Shown here: piece after piece, positions 54,601 through 61,286 of the stretch
How the letters are laid out: every line of letters starts with the position of its first letter
Numbering within the stretch: position 1 is the first letter of the stretch
NCBI GenBank assembly: GCA_034506395.1
Contig: JAPDPQ010000002.1
Coordinates: forward strand, 234,678-298,677
DNA from: a candidate division KSB1 bacterium
Lineage (GTDB): Bacteria; Zhuqueibacterota; Zhuqueibacteria; Thermofontimicrobiales; Thermofontimicrobiaceae
Length of the DNA: 64,000 nucleotides
Direction: 5' to 3'
The notes under the pieces: generated by a model
Databases searched by the model: none
Seen by the model: only the letters and a program-made list of their open reading frames with translations
What the model was told of the DNA's origin: nothing
Position numbers and translations under genes: made by a program

Positions 54601-54735
54601 GGATTGACTTTGGCCCCGGGAGAGCCCATCGGGGTCAATATCGGCTTTTCCGTGATCATGGATGCTGATGGCCACGAGCGCTATCTGACCATTTTTGAAC
54701 CAAATCGCTTTTTTGATGTCGAACTGGTTAAGTGA
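51601..54735 (+). CDS. Large secreted protein: LamG-like, NHL propeller, HExxH metalloprotease-like, calcium repeats, CBM9-like
   Basis: From GTG 51601 (GGGAGG upstream) the product is 1044 residues with a signal peptide (about 1-21). Residues about 22-205 resemble a LamG/DUF1080 sandwich. About 210-465 is an NHL-type propeller (L-S-N-G-D-L-V-V-G-D-A-G-T-H-R-I; F-I-V-D-E-G-N-N-R-V-Q-V). About 560-780 contains HEFHHQLDEL, an HExxH zinc-protease-like motif (719-723). Asp-rich calcium repeats follow (DTDMDGIPDDD, DSDGDGVSDLEE, DTDRDGLSDKTD). The end (about 885-1044) resembles a CBM9-like domain. It lacks the Q-N-Y-P-N-P-F-N tail. I know no protein with this exact order; a surface hydrolase or adhesin is inferred. 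Confidence 0.75.
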   Translation: MKRFFGLIFILFTIVPEIFSQQATTVFQDNFESYQNGSDGAPTWTISKGLWQIEAGRLVQKTHEYDCGAMLDLFIDYSFELAFDFRVKEGEPGAGFFFHSEDKQVTDFSHMSRFESNKTMLIGHFMQAGYECSHSARFDEQVFSKWHRLTLRVDQDQKSYSIWLDEQPIARDEPILFPAGYCGLQSSGGVIEFDNVVLKRLPMKRPAVVLSWLRHFLITDKNELIIPSNARGLVQRVDRDGKFIGTIGTPRSQKGQFERPSSIAQLSNGDLVVGDAGTHRILLFTKTGQWKNSAGYFGNGRQQLNLPVDIAVDPENFIFIVDEGNNRVQVWDADLQYFAEFGKKELDHPAAVAIEGQTIYVLNNGMNQVEIYQWSNRKVQWQRDFVFGSGQGRDILVHDEKIYISVGNELRLFDKNGTLIKKFSAESINGFYPFGLGIDKNEQIYIADYRTGRFIIADKELTEPSPEISFPSNSEAVIRLIYKRPEKATVSLVKKDSLVFKGSNSSATKHEFRVDHLAPSTVYHLQFSPALQTVPPSTAMSKKYAFITPPEPGTKHYWRLPMATIIFTNVLDTSRWKPSLPPLPPLPREELDRIRSQIEDGIRFYWMNSGMNLFIDNDFIIIDEPLFHHQIFGSQWWYPPREDWIVRAIETSEKKVQDYVAILFLACVRDYDDKKARYELWGKGGGFTAGIGANSQYGLSYWEVTHAHHGSGNNWLMVHEFHHQLDELFLVSGYPEYWFNHFSPTVNTAADFGEHFDGNAWILKNWPISNWYDLKFGQIQFTADTDMDGIPDDDPKLPMDEKRLNSSPNRKDSDGDGVSDLEEIYFSNWIIEGCGETYGAPALLPNLIASDTDRDGLSDKTDPYPLYPFEPKIKYHPNKLTNQNLFARLLDPRIESEVFARWDSLNLCFSFKMDRLAPIKLMIDADADGWFIGRDNYLIYLKPKDAISLDTELVIVNCADPKQWPFHDKELAKQFTVTTEIKKLEDQYLIDITIPKNDYTGLTLAPGEPIGVNIGFSVIMDADGHERYLTIFEPNRFFDVELVK

Positions 54736-54758
54736 GGTTTTCAAAAGCGGAGATTGCA

Positions 54759-55961
54759 ATGAAAAGAAGCGTGGTGCTGATCGTTGTTTTGATCTTTGGT
54801 CAATGGTGTTTTCTTTGGGGTCAAGAGGAATGTACTGTTGCTGTGATATCTGGGAAAGCGACGATCGATGGCAGACCGCTGCTCTGGAAGAATCGGGATA
54901 CCAGCTCGCGGGATAACGCAGTGGCGTACTTTAATGATGGGAGATTTTCCTATATCGGTGTGATTAATGCCGGGGACTCTACACAGGTTTGGATGGGCGT
55001 CAATTCCGCTGGTTTTTGCATCATGAACTCAGAATCTCAGGATTTGGAGGGCGATACGCTGGATGCTGAAGGTTATTTCATGAAGCAAGCATTGATGGAA
55101 TGTGCCACAGCGGCCGATTTCGAACAACTCCTTTTGAAAACGAACGAAACTGGTCGAGAAACCAAAGCCAATTTCGGCGTTATCGATGCCACCGGCGCTG
55201 CGATAATATTTGAAACTGGCAATCACAGTTTCACAAAATTTGACGCCAATGATCCTCATACAGCGCCATTGGGATTCATTGTTCGAGCAAATTTTGCTAT
55301 CACTGGGGTCGATACCAGCAAAGGCTATGGCCAAGTGAGGTATCGTAGAGCGAATCAGTTATTTGAACAATTTGCCAAAGAAAATAAGCTGAGCCATCAA
55401 GCCATTTTGCGATTTATTGCACGCGATTTGGCTAATGAGAAAATAGATCCCTACCCATTGCCCTTCAATGGCCAAGAGGATGACAAACCGTTCGGTTTTG
55501 TCCGAACCTATCATTCCATCAATCGATTTCGAACAGCATCTTGTGCCGTGTTTCACGGAGTGCTGCCAAAAGAAAATCCACTGCTGACGACCATGTGGGT
55601 GATTCTCGGAGAGCCGATTTGCGGGATTTCCGTTCCAACCTGGGTCGCGGCAGGTCTCGTGCCTAGCGTGATGACTGGGGATTCGGTTGCGCTTCTGAAT
55701 CGATTGATCCAGCAGCTCGAACAAAAGGCATATCCTGATACCTCGCTAAGCAGATTCGTGGACACAAAGGCACTGGTCGATCAACATGGAAAGGGAATAT
55801 TTCAAAAGCTATTTAAAAAAGAGGACTTTATTTTTAAGATCACAGAGGAAAAATTGAAAAATTGGCGACGGAAAAATCCCAGTGCAAAAGCCATCCTGAA
55901 ATTTGAAACCGAGATGAGTGAGAAGGCAACAATGTGGCTAAAGAATATTTTAGCGAATTAA
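54759..55961 (+). CDS. Secreted Ntn-hydrolase of the acyltransferase/C45 or choloylglycine-like type
   Basis: The 400-residue protein has a signal peptide (about 1-20). The segment GQEECTVAVISGKATIDGRP followed by LLWKNRD matches the start of secreted C45-like acyl-transferase/amidohydrolase proteins, where the Cys (Cys25) becomes the N-terminal nucleophile after processing. Later motifs include V-W-M-G-V-N-S-A-G-F-C-I-M-N-S and A-N-F-G-V-I-D-A-T-G-A-A-I-I-F-E. These enzymes cleave or transfer amide-linked acyl groups. ATG 54759 has GGAG upstream and starts 23 bases after the previous stop, so the two are probably one operon. The substrate is unknown. Confidence 0.78.
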   Translation: MKRSVVLIVVLIFGQWCFLWGQEECTVAVISGKATIDGRPLLWKNRDTSSRDNAVAYFNDGRFSYIGVINAGDSTQVWMGVNSAGFCIMNSESQDLEGDTLDAEGYFMKQALMECATAADFEQLLLKTNETGRETKANFGVIDATGAAIIFETGNHSFTKFDANDPHTAPLGFIVRANFAITGVDTSKGYGQVRYRRANQLFEQFAKENKLSHQAILRFIARDLANEKIDPYPLPFNGQEDDKPFGFVRTYHSINRFRTASCAVFHGVLPKENPLLTTMWVILGEPICGISVPTWVAAGLVPSVMTGDSVALLNRLIQQLEQKAYPDTSLSRFVDTKALVDQHGKGIFQKLFKKEDFIFKITEEKLKNWRRKNPSAKAILKFETEMSEKATMWLKNILAN

Positions 55962-56482
55962 TTTGAGATGAACTTTCTGAGCTAACCGAAATAAGATCTT
56001 CCTGGGCTCCAAAGACTTGTTCCTGAGCATCACCATTCCATGAATAAATAATGGAGAACAACTTCGGTTAGAGCAAGATTTTGATGGGGGGCTGTATTCG
56101 GCGATGATGGTTTTGTCAGATTTACCGAAATAAGGTCTCCAGCATGGATGATCGCTATGCATTGATTCTGATTAATGGAAAAAGGCTCAGATAGAAAGCA
56201 ACCTCTCATTCTGATTTAAACTCTCGTGCATTTGAGCATGGGAGAAAAATAAGCTATTGGATTGATTCATAAAGCATGATGCTTGAGGCAGAATTCAATT
56301 TCTAACTAAATAACCGAGATATTGGGATCAGGCAATAACTCTTTTTCAACAGTCAGTAGCCCAAATTTCTAAGCTGAACGGCAGCCAGATCAACACAAAG
56401 CCTGTACCCAAAAAATAAATAGATTGAAACGAATGCACCAGCACGTTCGTGCATTTTCATGCAGCTTGTCCGACATCTCACT
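55962..56482. other. Intergenic region without recognised gene
   Basis: Only a weak direct repeat is seen: ACCGAAATAAG-A/G-TCT at about 55986 and again at about 56120. No gene is supported. Confidence 0.45.
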
Positions 56483-56517
56483 AAAAAAACAAAGCCTGAA
56501 TTTTTCATCCAGGCTTT
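56483..56517 (-). terminator. Intrinsic terminator of the initiator tRNA transcript
   Basis: On the minus strand AAAGCCTG, an eleven-base loop region, and CAGGCTTT are followed by G and seven T residues. It lies eight bases after the tRNA 3' end, as expected for a single-gene tRNA transcript. Confidence 0.85.
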
Positions 56518-56524
56518 CTCTTAG

Positions 56525-56597
56525 TAGCGGGGGTAGGATTCGAACCTACGGCCTTTGGGTTATGAGCCCAACGAGCTACCAACTGCTCCACCCCGCG
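56525..56597 (-). tRNA. Initiator tRNA-Met (anticodon CAT)
   Basis: The cloverleaf folds completely: acceptor CGCGGGG/CCCCGCT, D-stem GAGC/GCTC, anticodon stem TTGGG/CCCAA around CTCATAA (anticodon CAT), and T-stem GTAGG/CCTAC with loop TTCGAAT. Three consecutive G-C pairs next to the anticodon loop and an unpaired position 1 (C1 opposite U72) mark an initiator tRNA. The discriminator is A73 and the CCA end is not encoded. Confidence 0.95.
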
Positions 56598-56681
56598 ATC
56601 AATAGTTTTATATTAAAATGGTAATTTTATCCTGAGTACGTATCCTCTATTCAAGCTTAAGAATCAATCTAAAAGTCTATC

Positions 56682-56781
56682 GTTATTTTCAGCGAGCAAA
56701 AGGAGCGAAGAATCTCGTGCTTAATCTAAAATGCTTAGGCTTCTGACAAGGATTCTTCCTTAATTTGCGCCTCAGTATAAC
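56682..56781. repeat. Degenerate MITE-like inverted-repeat element
   Basis: GTTATTTTCAG with GAGCGAAGAATCTC on the left is mirrored by GGATTCTTCC and CTCAGTATAAC on the right. It is a decayed relative of the 39.3 kb inner element. Confidence 0.5.
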
Positions 56782-57137
56782 GTAATTTCCTTTTTCAATC
56801 GCTTAGTTCAATTTGCGTGGTCATCTGGCTGAATTCCATTATAAGATCGATAAACATCGGACACCCCCCAATTGATATTCCGTTTCAAGCGTCATCGGCT
56901 TACTGGCCAGATTCAGTCAATAAGAATCAGCTATTCGTGATCGGCTCGTTTCTAAAAAATTTGTGGTTAATATAATGGTTTTTGCAATCAAAGTCAAGAC
57001 TTTTTTCTGGCATTTTCATAGAAAAAAATCCGATCCTATAAAAAAAACTATGAATTTTGGTCGTAATTTATTATATTAGCCATCCCGATTCAAAAAAAAC
57101 GGCGTTATGATTAGAATCTTGCAATGAGAATCAGTGC

Positions 57138-57216
57138 GTCATTCAGCGCGAAGGGAATGAATCTCTCAATTCTATCATGAAAAAGATCGCTTCTTTGCTT
57201 CGCTGCTCGCAATGGC
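57138..57216. repeat. Degenerate GTCATTC-type repeat
   Basis: GTCATTCAGCGCGAAGGGAA with TGAATCTC on the left, and GATCGCTTCTTTGCTTCGCT with GCTCGCAATGGC on the right, which resemble the ends of the same family. Confidence 0.45.
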
Positions 57217-57288
57217 TTGGCAAGTGATATTGTGCATTTATCTAAAAAGCGCTTGCTTATCGGGTTTCATCAAAAATGAAGGGTTCCA

Positions 57289-58893
57289 ATGGCTCAATTG
57301 AAATACATCGATTGCTATGCCGCCGTGGGAAAATGGACTGGAAAAGATTTTGAAGCCCCCTGGACCATAGATCAAATGCTCTCGGACATGGAACGCTGTC
57401 TGATTCATGGAGCGCTTGTCTATACGCATCTTGCGAGAGAACTTCAGCCATCGGTTGGGAATCAGATGGTGTTAGATATCTGTCATCGTTTTCCTCGACT
57501 TATTCCTTGCTGGGTGGTGCTTCCCCATCAGTGTGACGAAGCACCGCCTGGACCGAAGTTGGTTCAAGAAATGCTCGAAAAAGGGGTTAAGGCTGCGAAG
57601 CTATTTCCTAAATTGCATCGTTTCCCCCTTAAAGATCCCGTAATGGATTTGCTATTTAATTCGCTACAAGATGCGGGTATTCCTGTGATTTTCGATCGTG
57701 GCGAACATGAGCCAGAGGCTCAGCAAATTGATTGGGATGACATCCATTGGATTTGTACCAATTATCCCCGACTCAATGTGATTCTGCACGGCGTCCGTTG
57801 GGAGGCCACGCGACATCTGCTGCCGCTCCTGAAACGATTTCCCCATTTGTATTGTGAGTTTTCCAATCATCAGGGCAATCGAATCATCGAATTTTTGGTG
57901 AAAGAAATCGGGGCCGACCAGTTATTATTCGGAACGCAAATGATGCAGAAAAGCCCTGGTGCAGCCAAAGCTTTTATCGACTATGCTGACATCAGCCTGG
58001 AACACCGCAAAAAGATCGCTCACGAAAATTTAGCTCGACTGTTGAAGCTCCAGTATTTGCCTGATGATTATCCTGATGATCGCAATTCCGATAAGATTTT
58101 GCAGCAGGTACGTTCAGCAAAGCCGATCGCTGACATGGAAGTGATCGATTCCCACGCACATATCAGTGAAAAGGGACATTCAGATATTGTTATCGCCCCC
58201 ATGCCAGAAGCTGATGCTGCTGGTCTGGTCGAACGAAACAGGCGAATTGGAGTTGATATTACCTGCGTGAGTTCTTGGACGGGAATCTGGAACGATTATG
58301 AACGTGGGAATGAAATTGTCTACCAGGCTATTCAAGATTTTCCCGAGCATATCGTTGGATATGCCACCCTTGATCCGAATTATGTCTTGGACTGGGATCT
58401 CGAAATTCAGCGCTGTCATCAGACTTATGGCATGAAAGGGATGAAACCATATTTTCCACGAAATAAAGTGCCGTATAACGATCAACGATATCGAACCTGG
58501 TTTAGCTACGGCAATCAGCATCGACTGTTTGCGCTGATGCATTTTTCAGATAATTTTGTCAAAGAGATGGAAGAATTGGCAGCAATGTATCCAGAGATCT
58601 CATTTCTACTGGCCCATTCTGGTATGAGCTATGAGACTGCACGGAAGCACGTTGCTTTGGCCAAGCAATTTCCCAACATTTTTCTTGAGATCACCTATAC
58701 CGCTGTGACAAATGGCGTGATCGAGTATATGGTCAGAGAGGTCGGGTCTGAACGTGTCATCTATGGTTCGGATGCCGTTATGCGCGACCCTATCCCCCAA
58801 TTCGGATGGCTGGCTTATTCGAACATCTCCGAGGCGGACAAACGAAACATTCTTGGGAAAAATATGCGCAGGATCATCGACCGCTGCATTTGA
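57289..58893 (+). CDS. Tandem amidohydrolase (two TIM barrels), first half apparently inactive
   Basis: The 534-residue cytoplasmic protein is two amidohydrolase-2-type barrels in a row (about 1-268 and 283-534). The second keeps metal ligands: VIDSHAHIS (His289, His291), LLAHSG (His443) and VIYGSDAVM (Asp495). In the first the matching sites read YIDCYAAVG (Cys9, Tyr10, Ala11) and LLFGTQMM, so both the HxH pair and the terminal Asp are missing. The first barrel probably became structural or regulatory. Neighbours downstream are a KDPG-aldolase-like enzyme and a UroD-like protein, suggesting catabolism of a sugar acid or lactone. The real reaction (hydrolysis or decarboxylation) is unknown. 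Confidence 0.82.
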   Translation: MAQLKYIDCYAAVGKWTGKDFEAPWTIDQMLSDMERCLIHGALVYTHLARELQPSVGNQMVLDICHRFPRLIPCWVVLPHQCDEAPPGPKLVQEMLEKGVKAAKLFPKLHRFPLKDPVMDLLFNSLQDAGIPVIFDRGEHEPEAQQIDWDDIHWICTNYPRLNVILHGVRWEATRHLLPLLKRFPHLYCEFSNHQGNRIIEFLVKEIGADQLLFGTQMMQKSPGAAKAFIDYADISLEHRKKIAHENLARLLKLQYLPDDYPDDRNSDKILQQVRSAKPIADMEVIDSHAHISEKGHSDIVIAPMPEADAAGLVERNRRIGVDITCVSSWTGIWNDYERGNEIVYQAIQDFPEHIVGYATLDPNYVLDWDLEIQRCHQTYGMKGMKPYFPRNKVPYNDQRYRTWFSYGNQHRLFALMHFSDNFVKEMEELAAMYPEISFLLAHSGMSYETARKHVALAKQFPNIFLEITYTAVTNGVIEYMVREVGSERVIYGSDAVMRDPIPQFGWLAYSNISEADKRNILGKNMRRIIDRCI

Positions 58894-59031
58894 TTTTACC
58901 GATTTGCGTTGCAATCAGACATTCGTGTGAGCGTTGGATACTTTTTTTGATTTGATTCTCAAATAATTTTGTTGAAGATTTTTTCAATAAGCAGGGTTAA
59001 TCAAAATCGCTAACAAAATGGAAGGATGAAG

Positions 59032-59709
59032 ATGACCAAATCAATTGCTCTTTTTGAAATTTTGAAGCAACATCGATTAATTGGGCTACTGACTCCTAAA
59101 GATGCTGAGCAATGTGTCGTGGCTTATGAGACGCTCAATCCGCTTGGTGTGGTATTAGAGATCGCTTTTCGCTCCAAAGCTGCGGCTGATGGGATTCGAG
59201 CCGTTTTAAACCGTCATCCTGACGCGCTTATCCTCGCTGGCACTGTCATGACCGAAACTCAGGCGAAATTAGCTATCGATACCGGAGTCGCTGGTATTGT
59301 CTCGGCCGATTATATTCCATCCGTTGTGGAAATCGCAGTGAGAAACGATGTGATGTGCATTCCTGGTGGGTTAGCGGATTGCGGAAAACAGCTTGTTCAA
59401 AAAGCACAGCTCTATGGCTGTGACCTGGATGAATTGAGAGAGCGCTACCCCTACCAATACATTTACAAACTGTTCCCTGCATTGACCGAAACGGGATCGA
59501 ATATAGGATTGGCCAAGGCCTGGAAGGGACCATATAAAGGGCTTCGTATCGTTTACACTGGAGGCATTTCTCTGGAAAATTTGCAAAACATCGTGCAAAT
59601 GGATCCGGAAGGCATTTATTGTGGATCAGCTGTGACCAAGGCAATCGATCAACCAGACCTCATGCGCGCCGAAGCGCAAAAGTGGCTCAATATCATAAAG
59701 CGAGCTTAA
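59032..59709 (+). CDS. KDPG/KHG-aldolase family protein
   Basis: The protein of 225 residues matches the class I 2-keto-3-deoxy-6-phosphogluconate aldolase family. It has the catalytic Glu in V-V-L-E-I-A-F-R-S (Glu43), A-G-T-V-M-T-E-T-Q-A, I-P-G-G-L-A-D and the Schiff-base lysine in YKLFPALTETG (Lys146), followed by V-Y-T-G-G-I-S-L-E-N. Members split 2-keto-3-deoxy sugar acids into pyruvate and an aldehyde. I chose ATG 59032 because GGAAGG is spaced correctly for it; ATG 59026 immediately abuts that site. The classical R-T-P-x-A-L motif is only partly present, so a substrate other than KDPG is possible. Confidence 0.85.
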   Translation: MTKSIALFEILKQHRLIGLLTPKDAEQCVVAYETLNPLGVVLEIAFRSKAAADGIRAVLNRHPDALILAGTVMTETQAKLAIDTGVAGIVSADYIPSVVEIAVRNDVMCIPGGLADCGKQLVQKAQLYGCDLDELRERYPYQYIYKLFPALTETGSNIGLAKAWKGPYKGLRIVYTGGISLENLQNIVQMDPEGIYCGSAVTKAIDQPDLMRAEAQKWLNIIKRA

Positions 59710-59859
59710 TTTCCAAATTGGTAATCGGGCAGATGCTCGATCGATTCAAATCGAAGGGTTCGATCAGCGCTCCATTCAACAACAATCATGTGGCTCCGAA
59801 AAATTGGCTCGATCGCGCCTGATGAATGGGGTGAGGGTTTAAGCTTGGATCAAGTATCA

Positions 59860-60951
59860 ATGGTAAAAAACATACCTCTAAAAAATCCAAAGCCAGACGG
59901 CAAAAAATTTATTGACAGCTTGATGAATGGTTCTCGGCGCCAGTCCGTCCGGCTGGTTGAATACATCATTGACGATGTGGTCATGAAGCCGATCGTTACG
60001 GAACTATTGAATCGGCCATGGGTCGCTCTGGGACGGGATCGTGAATCTCAGCAGGGATATTTGGAAAATTTCATCCAATTCTGGTATCGGATGGGCTATG
60101 ATTTTGTACGCTTCGAAGAGGCTTTGCCGCTCTATCGAACCTATTTGGTTGCCAAGGATGTTGGAGCTGATAAGACCAGAGACAGAATTTGGGTGGATCA
60201 ACATCGGGGGGCGATCATGTCCTGGAACGATTTCGAGACATATCCTTGGCCCAATGTATCGGAAATGGATTTCTTTAAATTCGAATATTTGAACGATCAT
60301 TTGCCGGATGGCATGGGGCTGATCACTTGCCACGGCGCCGGTGTATTTGAGCATGTGTCACAGTTGATGTCCTATGAAGGCCTTTGTTTGGCGCTTTATG
60401 ACCAGCCCGATTTAGTAAAGGCGATTACCGACAAGATTGGCGAATTGATCTACAGCTTCTATGAGCATCTGCTCGATTTAGACCGAGTCATCGCCATTTT
60501 TCAAGGCGATGATATGGGCTTTCGCAGTGGCACGCTGATCGCCCCAGAAGCGCTGCAACAATATTTTCTGCCCTGGCACAAAAAATTGGCTGCCCTGGTC
60601 CATCAACATGGACGTCCATATTTCCTGCATTCTTGCGGCAACCTCGAAGCCATCATGGAAAACCTGATCAATGACGTACAAATAGACGGCAAACATTCAT
60701 TCGAGGACGCGATCATTCCGGTTCAGGATTTCCAGCTCAAATATGGCGACCGCATCGCAATATTGGGAGGGCTGGACATCAATATCCTTTCTAATAGCTC
60801 TCAGGATGTAGTGCGAGCAAAAACGCGTATTCTGATTGAGACCTGTGGCAGTCGAGGGAAATATGCCGTTGGCTCAGGGAACTCAATTCCTTCTTACGTT
60901 CCTGTGGAAAATTATCTAGCAATGGTGGATGAGGCGATAGCTCTTTATTGA
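59860..60951 (+). CDS. Uroporphyrinogen decarboxylase/MtaA-like methyltransferase family protein
   Basis: The protein of 363 residues has the UroD barrel fold with W-V-A-L-G-R-D near the start. It has the zinc-site pattern of cobamide methyltransferases (MtaA/MtbA), not of haem enzymes: FLHSCGNLEAIMENL (His257, Cys259) and a distal Cys in IETCGSRGKYAVGSG (Cys329). G-I-N-I/G-L-D-I-N follows H-S-F-E-D-A. Such proteins transfer methyl groups from corrinoids; in polysaccharide degraders they may serve demethylation. The start is uncertain: ATG 59860 fits the domain, while an ATG at 59788 in the same frame would add 24 residues. It follows the aldolase by 150 bases. Confidence 0.8.
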   Translation: MVKNIPLKNPKPDGKKFIDSLMNGSRRQSVRLVEYIIDDVVMKPIVTELLNRPWVALGRDRESQQGYLENFIQFWYRMGYDFVRFEEALPLYRTYLVAKDVGADKTRDRIWVDQHRGAIMSWNDFETYPWPNVSEMDFFKFEYLNDHLPDGMGLITCHGAGVFEHVSQLMSYEGLCLALYDQPDLVKAITDKIGELIYSFYEHLLDLDRVIAIFQGDDMGFRSGTLIAPEALQQYFLPWHKKLAALVHQHGRPYFLHSCGNLEAIMENLINDVQIDGKHSFEDAIIPVQDFQLKYGDRIAILGGLDINILSNSSQDVVRAKTRILIETCGSRGKYAVGSGNSIPSYVPVENYLAMVDEAIALY

Positions 60952-61286
60952 GTATTATTTCAAATGATCTATTTCTGATCTTCATTTAATCGAAATTGAA
61001 GGGAAACCTATTTTTTCCCCACGGATGATAGAACAACCGCTGATTTAAGATGTTTGAAAAAAATTCTCCAACGGATTGAAACAACCCAACGGATGCCTCC
61101 CCGAGCTCCATGCGCAGCGCTTCATGCGATTTAAAGCAGCTATTTTATTCCCCACGGATGGTAAAACAGCCGCTGATTTAAGATGTTTGAAAAAAATCTC
61201 CAACGGATTGAAACAACCCAATGGATGCCCCCCCGAACTCCATGCGCCATGCCCCATGCTCCATGCCCCTGTTCCTTGCGATAGAA
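60952..61286. other. Intergenic region between convergent genes, built mostly of a direct repeat
   Basis: The tandem unit at 61009-61246 fills most of it. Two runs of CCATGC-rich sequence follow (61241-61267). I see no gene; small frames here come from the repeat. Confidence 0.65.
61009..61246. repeat. Two-copy direct repeat of about 106 bases containing the CCAACGGAT element
   Basis: Unit 1 is 61009-61114 and unit 2 is 61141-61246. Each runs CCCCACGGATG, CAACCGCTGATTTAAGATG (or CAGCCG...), TTTGAAAAAAA, then the 28-base CCAACGGAT repeat (61068-61095 and 61200-61227), and ends CTCCATGCG. The units differ at several positions, so the duplication is not recent. Confidence 0.85.

Larger units (their letters stand above)
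56598..57288. other. Intergenic region with degenerate repeat copies
   Basis: Two degenerate copies of the GTCATTCTGAG-type element lie at 56682-56781 and 57138-57216. Between them the sequence is AT-rich with no supported gene. The tRNA promoter (minus strand) must lie just right of 56597, but I found no clear match. Confidence 0.5.

Noticed and set aside
56424..56624. 66-codon plus-strand frame over the tRNA gene
   Set aside because: It reads the complement of the tRNA and its terminator and cannot be a real gene.
61009..61246. Two regularly spaced repeats containing GTTTCAATCC-like sequence, resembling CRISPR repeats
   Set aside because: There are only two units of about 106 bases, with diverged copies and no spacers of constant length between short repeats, and no cas genes in the window.
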